Positions 1 through 11,320 are shown, counted from the first letter of the stretch. The stretch: DNA of 64,000 nucleotides from Euborellia annulipes (GCA_023213315.1 JAKCPI010013946.1:1-64000); one strand, 5' to 3'. A program made the numbers and translations. The notes: a model not told the origin generated them from the letters alone.

Positions 1-390
1 TAATAGATAAAATGGGAGAATGGTGCTAAAAGCATTGGACAATTTAATGATTCTTGAATTCAAAAAACTTCCTGATTAAATCAGTATTTTTCACTACCCA
101 AAATTTGGATCGAATTTTATTTTTTTTTTTACGAATTCTTCAATTAAAACAACCAAAAAATATATTTGTTTGATTTTTTCCTATTTTTGCCTTTCATCTC
201 AAACGATAGGTTAACATAATATAACTTAATAGAATATAATGAAACTTTTTTATATGTAATCCTTTGTTTTAAACCAATTTATTCTTTTGATTCACTGTCA
301 AAGTAGAACGTTTCGAAGAAAACTGAAAGACTTTATTAGCTATAATTACTTTAAACAAATGCGAGAAAAGACAAGAAAATAATATTCACT
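1..390. other. AT-rich intergenic DNA
   Basis: Low-complexity AT-rich sequence with short poly-T runs. I see no coding, RNA or repeat signal in it. Confidence 0.5.
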
Positions 391-397
391 TCTTCTT

Positions 398-432
398 TCT
401 TAGCCTTATTCCCGCAGTGCGGGGTCGGCTGA
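398..432. repeat. GC-rich hairpin word
   Basis: A short GC-rich word in AT-rich flanks, with self-complementary halves CCCGCA and GTGCGGG followed by GTCGGCT. A similar GTGCGGCGGGTCGGCT occurs near 43,250. It may be a remnant of a dispersed repeat; I cannot assign a family. Confidence 0.25.
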
Positions 433-654
433 ATGAGTTTTTTTTTTTTGTGACCGGAAGAAATATTCACTTAAAAGTTTAAAAAAAAAAAAACCTAGTC
501 ATCTCGATTTTGTATTTACTAAGCCAGTTATTTTCATTTCATGATCTTAATTATTAATCATTTTCATTTGTTTCAGTGAATAAGTTTCTTTTATCAAAAT
601 ATTCATTAAATGTAGTAAATAGTATATAGTAAAAGAATTATTAAAATAAATAAA

Positions 655-745
655 GCCTGGAATTTATACCGACCGCCGATGTCTGCCAAGTGAGGCGCCA
701 CTAATCAAGAACGCCGTGTAGTTATGCAAAATATTTCCTAAGCTG
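655..745. other. GC-balanced low-repeat island
   Basis: About 90 bp of balanced composition in an AT-rich background, containing CCGACCGCCGATG, GAGGCGCCACTAATC and TATGCAAAAT. No open frame or repeat structure is visible. It could be a conserved non-coding element or an old repeat scrap. Confidence 0.25.
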
Positions 746-944
746 AATATTTAAATGCCTATCTAATAGGCAAGTTTCATTCAATTCAGTAGTCGAAAAA
801 AAAAACATGTAATATGGACCAGGTCATAAACGATCACTTAAATGCATGTGATATAATATTTGAAAAGATGTTTATGTTCAACATTTTCTTGTTATTTAGA
901 AAAAAAATCCTCAGATTTTAAAACTTGAACATGGGAACACTGAG

Positions 945-1080
945 CCTGGCAATGAGAAGAGCAACAGTGACCACAATCGTTGCAGTTAAGAGATGCCAAG
1001 CGAGCCAAAAGTTCGGGATTGGTGTCTCCGAGTAATAAGCGTGTGGAACGTCCCCTGATAGTCAACGCTATATATTGTAA
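945..1080. other. GC-balanced block sharing words with 45.5 kb
   Basis: This block holds GCAACAGTGAC and GTGTGGAACGTCCCC. The block at 45,470-45,570, read on its minus strand, has GCAACAGTCAC and GTGTGGAACGTCCCC at similar spacing. A shared ancient repeat is likely. Short open frames cross it but resemble nothing I recognise. Confidence 0.3.
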
Positions 1081-1099
1081 AAATTTATATAATCAAATG

Positions 1100-1244
1100 G
1101 CATCAGCAGTTTTTACTCAATTCAGAAATCATTTTGTTGAAACACTTTCAATTACAATAGGCATAAATCTATGATTCGCTCCACAAATTTCAGAACACTG
1201 TCGTCCATAAAACAAGCCAGCACGATTTAAATAAAAACTTATCT
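1100..1244 (-). pseudogene. cox2: NUMT: C-terminal cox2 fragment
   Basis: On the minus strand this segment reads as the end of cytochrome c oxidase subunit II. It includes the hallmark [14 protein letters not shown], where the Cys pair and His belong to the CuA copper site, then [10 protein letters not shown] and a TKWFLNWV tail. Two tryptophans in the tail are TGA codons, which fits the invertebrate mitochondrial code and not the nuclear code. One extra Arg sits between Gly and Gln in the CuA loop, and Arg replaces the usual Ser after ANH. The frame is lost upstream exactly where the CTGAGGA hairpin motif begins. Only about 45 codons remain, so it is a dead nuclear copy of mitochondrial DNA and useful for placing the host lineage. 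Confidence 0.82.
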
Positions 1245-1285
1245 GAGGAAGGACGCGATTTGCGTCCGAAACGTCGGCGATCATA
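1243..1285 (+). repeat. PLE-like CTGAGGA-hairpin-GAAAC motif
   Basis: CTGAGGA, one extra base, then a perfect 6-bp stem GGACGC/GCGTCC around loop GATTT, then GAAACGTC. The layout is close to a hammerhead ribozyme core (CUGANGA, stem II, GAAA) but has one unpaired base before stem II. The same layout lies inside the Penelope-like pseudo-LTRs at 36.5 kb, so I read this as a relic of that kind. Confidence 0.5.
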
Positions 1286-1299
1286 ATAAAATTAGATAA

Positions 1300-2630
1300 A
1301 AATTGATTGAATTTTTTGTCTGATTTCTTTCCTGGCTGCCATCCTACTCATATCTTCTAATCGTTCAGCCATCATCTCAATATTAAAACTTATCTGTTTT
1401 AAACGACCTGGTGTTCCATTGATACTTATTGTACTGTAAGGGATGGCATAGTAATTCTAGCCTAAATGAAAAAAAAAATAAATACAATCCTCTCTTTGAA
1501 TTTTTAATTTATAATAATTGAAATAACTTCTAAATAAATAGACCTAAAATGTGTTGGAATTTTTCATTTTCACTTGAGCATTTTTTACTGGAGCCAGCAT
1601 AGTAAAAAATTAATTATTTTTATTCATTAAAATATAATTTTTTATTCTTCGAGAAGAAATTAGTTGTAAAGAGTCAGTTCACCCTTTAATATAATGGAAT
1701 TTATATTTCAAAAATTTCAACCTAGAACAATAGGAGTTGACGGTGAAATGTAAATACGATAAGCTATTAGAGATTGATTTGCTAATCAATATAGTTGAAA
1801 CAATTAATAGCTAATATTAGAGACTTGATGATAGAGCCTGATGTATAATAATAGCCTTTGAGGTTCATCGCTCTGTAATTTTAGGGGAATTTAATCTATT
1901 GACTTAGAAATTATCATTTCGTTTTGGGCTTTATCTTCTCTAATTATATGATTTTTCAATATTACTATCTGTTGACTAAATTAAATAGAAATATTTTCAC
2001 AAAGAAAAATTAAATCGTTTTCGAAGTTATTTTATAATCAAACAATTATAAAAAATCTTTTAAGTAGGATTTATTGTCAAAATATTCATTGAAAAAATTT
2101 CTAATTAAATCCATTTTCATTAATGTGAATGGTGAAATTATTTCCGGATGTAAGACATAATTATAAAGATTCAGCATTTATGTATTAATATTTCCCTATA
2201 CTAATAATGAGATGTACAGTGGCTACTAAATAAAGCAAAAGAAAACGGAATATTTTTTTCTCAACATATTCTATTTATGAAAGAAGAATGAAAAATGAAT
2301 ATTCATTTTAAATGCATAAATAATGGGGTAAATTTATTAGATCGTATTTTTTTTTTTTTTAATAGGTCTATTAAATTTTATCACATTAAAATATGGGAAA
2401 TATATTAAACAAATGAATATTGACATTTTTTCAATCCCAAGTTTCCATTCATTTTCAAATGAGATTTTAATTAACAAGAGGTCGGATCGTAATAAATTAA
2501 AAAAAAAAAATAATAATGTTCCTCTCGTAAGATAATGGGGAGTCTTAATAAAAACTTTTCCAATTGTCTTTCGTTTGGAACTGAGTATATTTCTTTAAAA
2601 TTAAGTGACATAAAAAATTCGTATTAAATT
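1300..2630. other. AT-rich intergenic DNA
   Basis: Very AT-rich with poly-A/T runs. Apart from a slightly richer stretch near 1,325-1,375 (CTTTCCTGGCTGCCATCC) nothing can be supported. Confidence 0.5.
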
Positions 2631-2635
2631 TAGTT

Positions 2636-2680
2636 TTCAGGGGTGTAGCCAAGAGAGGTTTGGGGGAGGGGGTGAGATGG
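2636..2680 (+). mobile_element. hAT-like terminus fragment
   Basis: CAGGGGTGTAGCCAAGAGAG followed by a G-rich run matches the ends of the hAT MITEs at 9,699 and 57,365. No matching second end was found, so this is a solo or truncated terminus. Confidence 0.4.
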
Positions 2681-2784
2681 TAAAAATCAGGATTCAGCTA
2701 ATCTATTTTTTCCTTAATAATAAGTTTGAACGGTTAAAAATTCAATTGACAAAGTTTTTTTGACCAAGGTTTTTCAAGGTGTTC

Positions 2785-2815
<31 letters not shown>

Positions 2816-2944
2816 AAATCTAGTGAGTTGTCAAATTTTTTTTAAATGTGTCAAAATTTTGTTGACATTTTTAACGATCTTTTGTTTAGAGGATTTAGGA
2901 TTTAATAACTCTCCTTTGCATATGAAATGAGTGAAAATCAACTC

Positions 2945-3382
2945 AATGGACTTGCTTCAGAAGATTTCAAAAACAAAATGAGAATATACATTTTAAAGAG
3001 AATCTAAAAAATAATTGATGTTTGAATTTTAAACAAAATCGTTGGAGCCAATTTTGAGAAAATCGAAAAAAAACTGAAAGAGTGCAGTAAAGTACTAGTA
3101 CTCTTTGACCGATTTTGTTCAAAAGCTTCGTGTCACGTCCCAGGGGGATGCCTAACTTAAATATAAAATTTCAACCTCCTAACTCTTTCCGTTCTGAGAT
3201 ATTTTGTTCACACACAGACAGATCATGTCGCGAAAACCACTTTTTTGGATTCAGGAGACCACAAAACGTGTATAGGCCTATCAATCAAAATCTCGACAGT
3301 GAATTTTTGACATGAATCCAATAGACTACTTTCTCTCTATATATATTAACATATATATATAAAGGTAAGACAAAGTAAAAAA
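2945..3382 (-). mobile_element. Family A repeat, truncated copy
   Basis: Family A is the commonest repeat here. Read on its minus strand this copy starts with a terminal hairpin (TTACTTTGTCTTACC...TATATAGAGAGAAAGTA), then has the (AC)n tract, the core GTACTAGTACTTTACTG-like block and the block before GATGCTCTTT. The far hairpin end (ATCTGGTGTGAC) is missing. No coding capacity is visible. The 66-residue open frame across it is repeat sequence, not a gene. Confidence 0.75.
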
Positions 3383-3384
3383 TA

Positions 3385-4035
3385 GTGCGTTGCAAGATAG
3401 CCTAAGAACCTAAGCACCCGAAAATAGTAAATAAATTTTTATCCAAAGTAGAATTAAAAATAATTATTTATTTTTAATTTTTTTCAGCATCTCGTTCCTA
3501 TCGGAAGTATTTGGAAGCCAATTCAAAAATAATTATTCATTCTTTAATAAAATTTGTTTTGTAGAGGACTTAATTAAAGCTGATTTAAATTAATTCAAGA
3601 TTACAAATCAATAATCAAAATCAAATCTCTATTTGTTCTACTAATTGAAGATTAATCTTTCATTGAGGAACTTTGTAACTTTATTAAGTAAATTAGTTAT
3701 ATCAACAGTGAAAATTTTATTCAGAAAATAATTCACTTCTGCACATTATTAGGCTATAATAAAGTTTCTAAATGAATCAAATAATGAATGAACTTTTCTC
3801 GAATGAGTTAGCTTTAAGAAATGGACTATATATTTGAAATATATATATGTTTCCCCTGAATAGGATTTATTTTTGCAAGAGAATGGAATAAAAGGAAAAA
3901 AAATTAGACTAAATTATATAATTTGGAAAATTTTGTGGTTTAATGATTAAATTATTTTCCGTATATTAAATTCACAAATTTTTTTTTCATATTTCTCCTT
4001 ATACATTTTAGCTTTATAATATTCATATATTTTAT
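3385..4035. other. AT-rich intergenic DNA
   Basis: AT-rich with many short runs; no supported feature. Confidence 0.5.
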
Positions 4036-4039
4036 ATGC

Positions 4040-4340
4040 AATGTCCTATGTAGCAGATAAAGCAGATGGCGTGACAATATAAACACAGAGATATGTAAGC
4101 AGGATGATTGCACCTCGATTGTCAACAGGGAGCCTCGCTGTGGCCCACACGTTATAATCCACCCCATAGAGCAAATAGCAATTAGCGCCCGAGGGGGTGG
4201 CGACCCTTGCAGGGCAAATGGCCAGCCAGCCAGCCACCCTCTGGTCCAGCCAGCATCCCTCTGCTCTAACATCCCTCGGATGCAGACACAAATGTGAAAG
4301 GGTATGAGGGTTGGAGGATATGAATTCGTATTAGACCCAC
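4040..4340. other. GC-rich low-repeat island
   Basis: The most GC-rich non-repetitive block of the first 10 kb. It carries AGCAATTAGCGCC (a homeodomain-like word), CAGGGAGCCTCGCTGTGGCC and three copies of CCAGCCAG near 4,223-4,253. Minus-strand open frames of 81 and 141 codons cross it but show no domain and run into AT-rich flanks. A conserved regulatory element or an unrecognised exon are both possible. Confidence 0.35.
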
Positions 4341-4534
4341 GACATATTCTCAATTCAGGCAGTGGATTAATAATCACAAAAAGGGTGGAGACAAAATTTC
4401 TTTCTGCTTGGAATTTTTAAATTTCAATTATAGTAAAATCGCTTTAATGGGATGTTCTTAATACTATGATATAATTTTGTTTAGGGAGGAAAAAAATAAT
4501 TTAGAAAATAGGATTTGTTATAAAAGATTTATTC

Positions 4535-4782
4535 TTACAACGGGAGGGCACGACTTTGGGATTTTATTTTGGAATGAGACTTGGGGTAATGATTGTACTT
4601 CTTTAGGGGGTTCACCCCTTGGAATAGTAACGCGCAACGCTCAATAGATTCGGAGAAAATTACTTACTATTAATATTACTATTACGTTACTATTCCAAGG
4701 GGTGAACTCCCTAAAGGTGTACAATCATTACCCGAAGTCTTATCCCAAAATAAAATCGCAAGGTCGTGCCCTCCCCTTGTTA
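4535..4782. mobile_element. Foldback/MITE with 98-bp arms
   Basis: Arms at 4,535-4,632 and 4,685-4,782 are near-perfect reverse complements around a 52-bp spacer. Arm ends read TTACAACGGGAGGGCACGAC and the complement of AGGTCGTGCCCTCCCCTTGT. The few mismatches suggest moderate age. No target duplication is obvious. There is no coding sequence, so a non-autonomous foldback element or local inverted duplication is likely. Confidence 0.75.
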
Positions 4783-4919
4783 GGCAAATTATCACTATTT
4801 TCTGTTGTTAATTTTTAGGAAGATTTTTCTTCTTTCACACATGCAAATAATTTAGTATTTCAATAGTCTATACGCTATATGTAAATAAAAAGCATCATTA
4901 TTTATTCATATTTTTCTGT

Positions 4920-5080
4920 GTGCCCCTGGGCCGTAGCACCGTGATAGAATTCTTGTCTTGTGTGCTAGGAGCCAGGCATTCCCCATTTCATGAGACAAAA
5001 ATTTATTTCAATTCCATTGGCTACAAAACAATTGAAATTAATAGGGACGGGATCTAAATGTCCTCTGATGCCAAAAAAGA
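4920..5080 (+). mobile_element. SINE family S2, degenerate copy
   Basis: A tRNA-like head (GGGCCGTAGCACCGTGATAG) is followed by the S2 tail AATTGAAATTAATAGGGACGG, TCTAAATG and GATGCCAAAAAAG. The same tail occurs at 31.1, 39.3, 44.1 and 52.2 kb. The internal B-box is eroded. Confidence 0.5.
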
Positions 5081-5104
5081 AAATTCTTTTTATTTTGATG
5101 ATCG

Positions 5105-5345
5105 CATCCTGGCTATGCAGGATCAGTGATGCATTCTTTTAAAGAAGGCTACACAGTCCTTGCTCAAACTTGGAACATCTACCCTAGCATAGAAGAGTTT
5201 GGATCAAAGGAACTGAGAACTGTAAATAAGAATTAGTTCATTAGCTAGAAATATGTAAACAAGACGAGGAGTTAAAAGAGATAGGAAGTGATGTAATTTC
5301 ACGGATTGCCGGTAGATGTCTACGGCTAAAAACCGGCTGGGTTTG
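5105..5345. other. GC-balanced block with short frame
   Basis: A non-repetitive segment with an open frame of 36 codons from the ATG near 5,131. Its last part (GGAAGTGATGTAATTTCACGG then CTAAAAACCGG) is echoed at 25,570-25,620, suggesting an old dispersed repeat. No function assigned. Confidence 0.25.
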
Positions 5346-5349
5346 AGGT

Positions 5350-6605
5350 GTGTGTTCGCGTACTCGAAAGCACCATAAAAATGAAGTTTATTTAAAAAGA
5401 AATTCTCATTTTTGTTACAACAATTTTAAATTAAAACAAAAAAAAATCAAGATAATCGTTCAACTCTTTAAAAAATAAAAAAAAGAGTATATTAGTTGAT
5501 TAGTTTGAATGCAGGTAGCAATTTATGTTCGAAATAGCAGCGGACAAATTAAGCTGAAATATCTAAAAGTGGAATCGACAGAGATTACAAAAATCTGTGT
5601 CCAGGCTTTGCAAATCAAACATTTTATAGACGACTGGGGTGAGGATCGGATGGTGGTGTAAGTGTATATATATTTATATACTCAGCTATGGAATGAACGG
5701 TTCGTTACGAAATTCATCGCACTATCTAGTTCAATGTTATGATTCGATTTTTGAGAATCTAAATCGAATGTTGAAGGAGGGCAAAAGTGCATTTGTATGT
5801 GCGCTATTGGCTCAAATAAAATCCAGTTAAAAAAAAAAAATCTCAACCATTTAGACTGGTTTATTACATATAGAACTTAATTAAACCATTCTCACCCAGC
5901 TGGTTTGTATGACATATCTACTAAAACTAAATCTAATTCGATTTATTATTTAATTATTATACTAATAATATTCTGTGTGAAACAATAATTTTTTTTTAGG
6001 CCTATTATAATTAAAATAAAATATTTGTTTTAATAATTTCAACAACAGTGAATAAATATGCATATGTTTTGATATTTTTAATGAGATTAAATTTTATTTA
6101 ATTAGAGCTGTAAAATAAATAAAAAAAAAATAAAATAAAAAATAAATATTTATTTTCGATTTTAGGAATTCAAGATTTATGAAATTAAAAACAAATCATG
6201 GTATTGCACGAATAAACAGTTTCGGTCTTACAAAAAACCATCATTAGGCCTAAAATACATTAAAAAATTACATGTAAACGTGTAAAAACCTACGTCACAT
6301 TACATTTTTTTAATAAAATTATATTCATATAGTAATGCATTTGTAAATTTGATATTTGTCATTTAACAGTTAATAACTAATGTTAAAATAATTTTTTATT
6401 ATTAGACCTATACAAAATCTTTTTCGATGTTATATTGTTAGTTTAAATTTCAACCTTTTCTTTCAAAAACTATACCTTAATTTTCCAAGTTTCCTTAAAC
6501 AAATTAGATGACAATTAACCATAATCATCCGAATCATTTTTAATGAAAATTTGAATCGTGAATTAAAATATAATAAATCATTATTGTCCGCATTATCCTC
6601 CCCTT
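5350..6605. other. AT-rich intergenic DNA
   Basis: AT-rich DNA with two TAGGCCTA palindromes (about 5,997 and 6,245). The 63-codon frame at 5,639 has no recognisable feature. Confidence 0.45.
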
Positions 6606-6609
6606 TTTA

Positions 6610-7155
6610 CTTTCTCGTATAGAATATAAAGAGAAAGTATTGTAATCGTAAAAAAATTCGACTTCGAGATTTTGATGTTTCTCCACGTTTTAGACCCCCA
6701 CCCCCCTTAGTCCAAAAATACCATTTTGGGCATTATGTCTCTGTGTGTGTGTGTCCGTGTGTGTGTGTTTGTGTGTGTGAACACGATTGCTTAAAAACCA
6801 AAGCAGCTAGATGGATGAAATTTGGTATATGCTCCTTACACTAAAATTGTAGATTTCTATCAACTTTTTGAGTAAATACGTCACTTGGAAGTAGTACTTT
6901 CCCTAATAAGTTTTTTCAGAAATTTTCTAATTTTTTTGTTATATTATGATAAAATACTCAATTTTAAAAAGTTTTTATTCTTTGATATTTTTTCGAAAAC
7001 TGAATAATTTTTGTAATAATCACAGAATCACATTTTACGTAAATTTTGGAAAGAAAAATCAAAACTCATACAGGTGTCATTAAAAAAGATGTAAATATGA
7101 ACAAATGAATTTGTGAAACAAATTCCAAAAGAATACACGAGAAAGTCTCGGGGAA
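6610..7155 (+). mobile_element. Family A relative, subfamily B
   Basis: Starts with the hairpin TTACTTTCTCGTATAGAATATA...GAGAAAGTATTG, has the TTCGA...GAGATTTTGATG block, a (GT)n tract at 6,740-6,778 and then diverges from the main family (AAAGCAGCTAGATGG, ACTTGGAAGTAGTACTTT). It ends near CACGAGAAAGTCTCG, a short palindrome repeating the CGAGAAAGT word. The 20.0-kb copy is of the same subfamily on the other strand. Confidence 0.55.
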
Positions 7156-7433
7156 GTCATTCCCCATATTTGAATCTGCCACTGCCTCTCCGTTTTTCCT
7201 AAACAAAAAATTTCGGCCCTCCCTTAAAAATTTTTTGGACCACCACTGTCAAAGATCAAAAAAGTTTAAATTTAACATTATTATTGTTGTTTAGAAATAC
7301 GACTGTGTTGCATTTATAATAGGGGATAAAAGTAGGTTGTACCGGGATCAATAAACTACTATTTCAGGAAATGAATATGACCCTTCAAAAAGGAATCTAT
7401 TCCTTCATATTAAAATTTATATCTGTATTTTTT

Positions 7434-7895
7434 TAAAGTGAAACTTTAATTTGATGGCCTCAAATTTTTTCGCTCTTCTATCAGCATGTTGCGTTACAAG
7501 CCGTGCCCGTGACGTCAAAGGACGTGACGCTACAAGCCATGAATTCACAAGCAGTGACGACAAAAATAGGAAAGTTGAAATTTAATATATATGACGAATA
7601 AATAATTGTGAGATTTAATTATTCAATTTTTAAATTGATAAAATATAATTTTTAAAATAATTTAAAATGATTCACATCTTCAGTTGCTAAATAAATATTG
7701 TTCTCAGTTTTTAGCATGTGTCTATTGATTTCCCATTATCATTTCCATTTTCCAATTATTAAGTTAAGATTAAAAACACGATTTTAATACCCTTAATTGA
7801 ATAATTTTCTGAAAATTTTCAGTTAAACGCCTATGATCCGAAAAAAGTTTCATTTGCATTGTGGTTTCATAAAACCATACAATGATTTTTTTTAT
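7434..7895 (+). mobile_element. Family F element, copy 1
   Basis: Begins AAAGTGAAACTTTAATTTGATGG and ends near GAAAAAAGTTTCATTTGCATTG, giving inverted ends AARTGAAACTTT, followed by a hairpin CATTGTGGTTT...AAACCATACAATG. The body has repeated GTGACGTCAAAGG and ACAAGCCGTGAC words. The second copy at 49.2 kb matches along its length except for a spacer difference. No coding sequence. Confidence 0.65.
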
Positions 7896-7899
7896 TTTT

Positions 7900-9120
7900 T
7901 TTTAACAAAAACCTCTAATTTTTTTAAATAAAAATACTTTCTAATCAAGTTTTAAAAAATTTAATGTTTCACAAACGATTGAAAGCTTACTTAAACTTTT
8001 AAACAACTTGAAATGATAAGACAATGTTCAAGAAAAGTTAAAGTTTAGATTGTTGTGATAACGCAAGACATACTTTTATCTCCTCTCAAGAAAGTTGGTT
8101 GAGTTCTTCTATCCCTTGCAAAAAAAAACCTAAAAAAAAAAAAATACATACACTACTTTTAAGATTTTGGAGTGGAATATATCAAGACTTAATGAATCTT
8201 TTTAATCAAAAATAAAAATAATTAAAACATCTCTGGTTTTGAAAATTACTTTTTATTAAGGCAAGAAGCTCACAGAGAAGAAAGTTTCCTGACAGCAAAT
8301 ATAAAATATAGTACATGTATTTATAAAGAGTGAAAAAAGACTGAGATAAAAGTTAAAAAAAAAAAAAAATTAAATTAAAAATATCGTCAAGAGGGAGGGT
8401 GTGGAGATAAAGAAAAAAAGTCCATGAATTGAAAGAGTTTTAAGTAAAGAAGTGGCGAGCATACCTCCTGAAGTTATCAATAAATAGATTTCTCTTGAAA
8501 TGAAGATATTAAAAAAAAAAAAAAAGAGGAAATTGCGTGAGTTGATTGTAATTCAATTTGCACAATTTGAAACTCAAAGGATTGAATTCCGAGGGAACAG
8601 AATAAAGTCCATATGCAGCTCTCTCCTTCTAGTTTACAATTTAGTAAAGGCGTAAATGAAGTTCCACAACCAGAATATTATATTGAACTAGGTATATTAT
8701 CATTTAAATTTTAATAAGTTAGATAAAGACTAAATATCATTTAATTCATAATCATGCAATAACAAATCGTTCATAAGGTTTTAAAGTAAAATAATAGATT
8801 CATCTCAATATGACTTTATATATAGTCGCAAAAAAAGTCTCTCACTATTTTTATTTCATATTTTGATAGAAATGAAAAAAATATTATTGTATTTGATTAA
8901 AAAATTAAATTATTATATTGTAAAGTATATTTTCAGGCATCTAGTTAGTTTTTTATAAAAAATTTATAAATCCTATAAATTTTTTTTTAAGAAAATAACA
9001 TTTAATTAATGAAGTTATTAAACACGTAGAGCCATCTTTTGACCGACCGCGTAATTATTTAGTGTTATTGTGCCGGTGCCGTCACTAATACAACTTTTCA
9101 ACATATTTTTTTTTTTTTAA
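7900..9120. other. AT-rich intergenic DNA
   Basis: AT-rich with several A-runs. A slightly richer patch lies at 9,030-9,085 (GACCGACCGCGTAATTATTT). Nothing else is supported. Confidence 0.45.
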
Positions 9121-9127
9121 TTTTTTA

Positions 9128-9280
9128 GATTATCGACCGGAAATGGGAAAATTTGCAGCAGGTGATAGAGAAAAAATTACCCGTATCGCCGTATCTCATT
9201 TCGATTACATTTATATGAAAAATCAACTTGAATTAAAAAGTAAACATTTGCCGGGGAACCTGGGCATTCACCAGATCTAA
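9128..9280 (+). pseudogene. Unassigned 50-codon open segment
   Basis: A stop-free run of 50 codons with protein-like composition (DYRPEMGKFAAGDREKITRI at its start, ending GNLGIHQI). It is preceded by a long T tract ending TTTTTTAG, which looks like a splice acceptor. There is no ATG at its start and I do not recognise a family. It could be an isolated exon, a decayed gene piece or chance. It is longer than most stop-free runs in such AT-rich DNA, which is the only reason to list it. Confidence 0.2.
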
Positions 9281-9557
9281 TTTGTTAAACAATGGCCAAG
9301 CACTGCTGACCTATGATGGATGTTTTAAAGTGACACCCGAAGTATTACGAACCCCGGGAGTCATTGTTCTTCTAAAAAAATCCTTCAAAATTCGTTAAAA
9401 ATAAATACATTATAATTGAGAGATTAAATTGAATCGGCCCTAAACATCTCATTATTTACTGTACAGTAGTCGAATTCTAATTTGGCTCCCACTAAAATAA
9501 AATTCATAAACTACCATACACCGTATACACTGGGACTGCTATTTTAACTTTCATTTG

Positions 9558-9640
9558 ACTTTCTCTTACACTATATAAAATATATAGAGAGAGAAAGTAA
9601 TGCGATCATGCCAAAAATTCGATGTCGAGGTATTTTTCTT
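9558..9640 (+). mobile_element. Family A 5' hairpin fragment
   Basis: GACTTTCTCTTACACTATAT...ATAGAGAGAGAAAGTAATGCG followed by AAAAATTCGATGTCGAGG. Only the first 80 bases of family A are kept. Confidence 0.65.
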
Positions 9641-9698
9641 TCCTGTGTTTCTGCTTAGCCACGTCACTTTTGCCCATACATTCCTCATATATATAAAG

Positions 9699-9855
9699 CA
9701 TAGGCGTAGCCAAGGGGGGTTTGGGGGTTCAACCCCCCCCCCCCATGGAACCCAAAAAAACCAAAATGATTTATAAATACCCTAAAATAATCTTAAATTT
9801 TTGAAAAAATTTTCTTGAACCTCCCCCCCATCAAAAATTTCTGGCTACGCCAATG
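9699..9855. mobile_element. hAT MITE, 157 bp
   Basis: Inverted ends CATAGGCGTAGCCAAG and its complement ending GGCTACGCCAATG, with G- and C-runs just inside. Flanks ATATAAAG (9,691-9,698) and ATATAAAT (9,856-9,863) agree at 7 of 8 positions, as expected for an 8-bp hAT target duplication. Confidence 0.8.
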
Positions 9856-10129
9856 ATATAAATTGTCATTATTTATAAGCTTTATTTAAATAGCTCTTTT
9901 TGGCAGATTCGGAATTGTAATGATTGTTATAAAACATCATAATCATCTTCATCATAATCATCATCAACTTCATAAAATGGATTTGGATCACGTTTACAGA
10001 TGTGTGAATCATATTTTCGATGAATGAAAGATAATCTAAATAACTGAAAAATTTACTTGCTTGCATTCATCATTAACATATAACAATTTGGTAATTTCCA
10101 AATATAATAACCAAGCCTTCCTATTAACT

Positions 10130-10340
10130 ATGTCCACACTTAGTAAACTTTCTGTCTTCAAAGGTATGCTCCATGGCGAAAAATCGAGAGGCATACTCCT
10201 GGAGCAGAGTCCGATTCCCCAAATCAGGAGATGAAACGGATCGAATCGAAGTCATTTGCAACTCTGTGCTCGTTCAATGTTCCATGGGAGCAAAGATGTT
10301 TTGCGGATTCTTGCCCTTTGAATCTGGTATTCATTGACCC
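10130..10340. other. GC-balanced island with open frames
   Basis: About 200 bp of balanced, non-repetitive sequence. A plus-strand frame from ATG 10,173 to the stop at 10,335-10,337 has 54 codons (start MAKNREAYSWSRVRFPKSGD) and the minus strand is also largely open. No domain is recognisable. A conserved non-coding element, old exon or retrocopy scrap are all possible. Confidence 0.25.
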
Positions 10341-10344
10341 TCGT

Positions 10345-11310
10345 GTAAACTATCCTCTCTTTGTGGAAATATTTTTAAAAATTTAATAATTTATTATTAG
10401 GGCATAGGTAAATTTCTAAACGAAATAAAGTTATTTTACGTATATTTAATTTTATATTCTTTACAAAACAACATTCCACTTGATTAATATTGAATTGAAA
10501 GGAATTTGATACGAATTAAAATTCCTAAAGCCTAATTAAATTAATTTTGAAAATAAATGAAAATTGAAATACACTCAATATACAATTGGATAATTTAAAC
10601 AAAAATTTTTATATATATTTTATTTATAAAAGTTAAATTAATAAATAAAAATATTTTTTGTGAATTATCAGACAGAGACAAAAATCCACTTAATAAAGAA
10701 TAGAATTTTATATTATATGCAAAGATCTAACCAGAATTTTTGTTTAAGGCTGTTTTCCTTCATAAACAGCACAAATTGCTATATTCATTCTTACTCATTT
10801 GATATTACGTCATATAAAATCCAATTTCAATTCATCAACACTCTATGTAGCGTGACCATTCATTCATCCTAAATTTAAGTTTGAACCAAGAGTAATTTAC
10901 ATCTGCTGTAATCAGGGCTGGACAGTAATTAATTATATGAATTTCAAATTAGGTAAATTGAATAACATTCTGTAATTTGTAATTTAAAAAAAAGAATAGA
11001 TGTAATTTACAGAAGGACCTTTTAAAAAATAATTCATATATGTATTTAGAATGATAATCATAAGGCAAAGTCTATATTGAAAGTGTGCACAAGAAATTTA
11101 AGAAAACGAGATATAATTTAATCACAATCATAGTTATTAACAATACAAAATTAAGAGGCCACTTCTAAAAAGTAGCACAATCAAAAATAAAAACAACGTC
11201 ATATCAATATATATACTTTGTTTCAAATTCAAAAATGTTTGAGGGTCCCTTCAAAATTGTCTAATTGATCTGAAATTTTTTGTGGATCGTTATTTTTTTC
11301 TTGTTGATTC
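10345..11310. other. AT-rich intergenic DNA
   Basis: AT-rich sequence with no repeat or coding signal I can support; the 70-codon frame at 10,660 is compositional. Confidence 0.45.
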
Positions 11311-11320
11311 GGACAGGATT

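Noticed and set aside
1243..1285. Canonical hammerhead ribozyme
   Set aside because: The core order is right, but one extra base lies between CUGANGA and stem II and I could not form stems I and III with confidence. Kept as hammerhead-like only.
3952..4377. The 141-codon minus-strand open frame as a protein gene
   Set aside because: No domain, runs into AT-rich low-complexity codons at its end, and an overlapping 81-codon frame in another register is equally open. Listed only as a GC-rich island.
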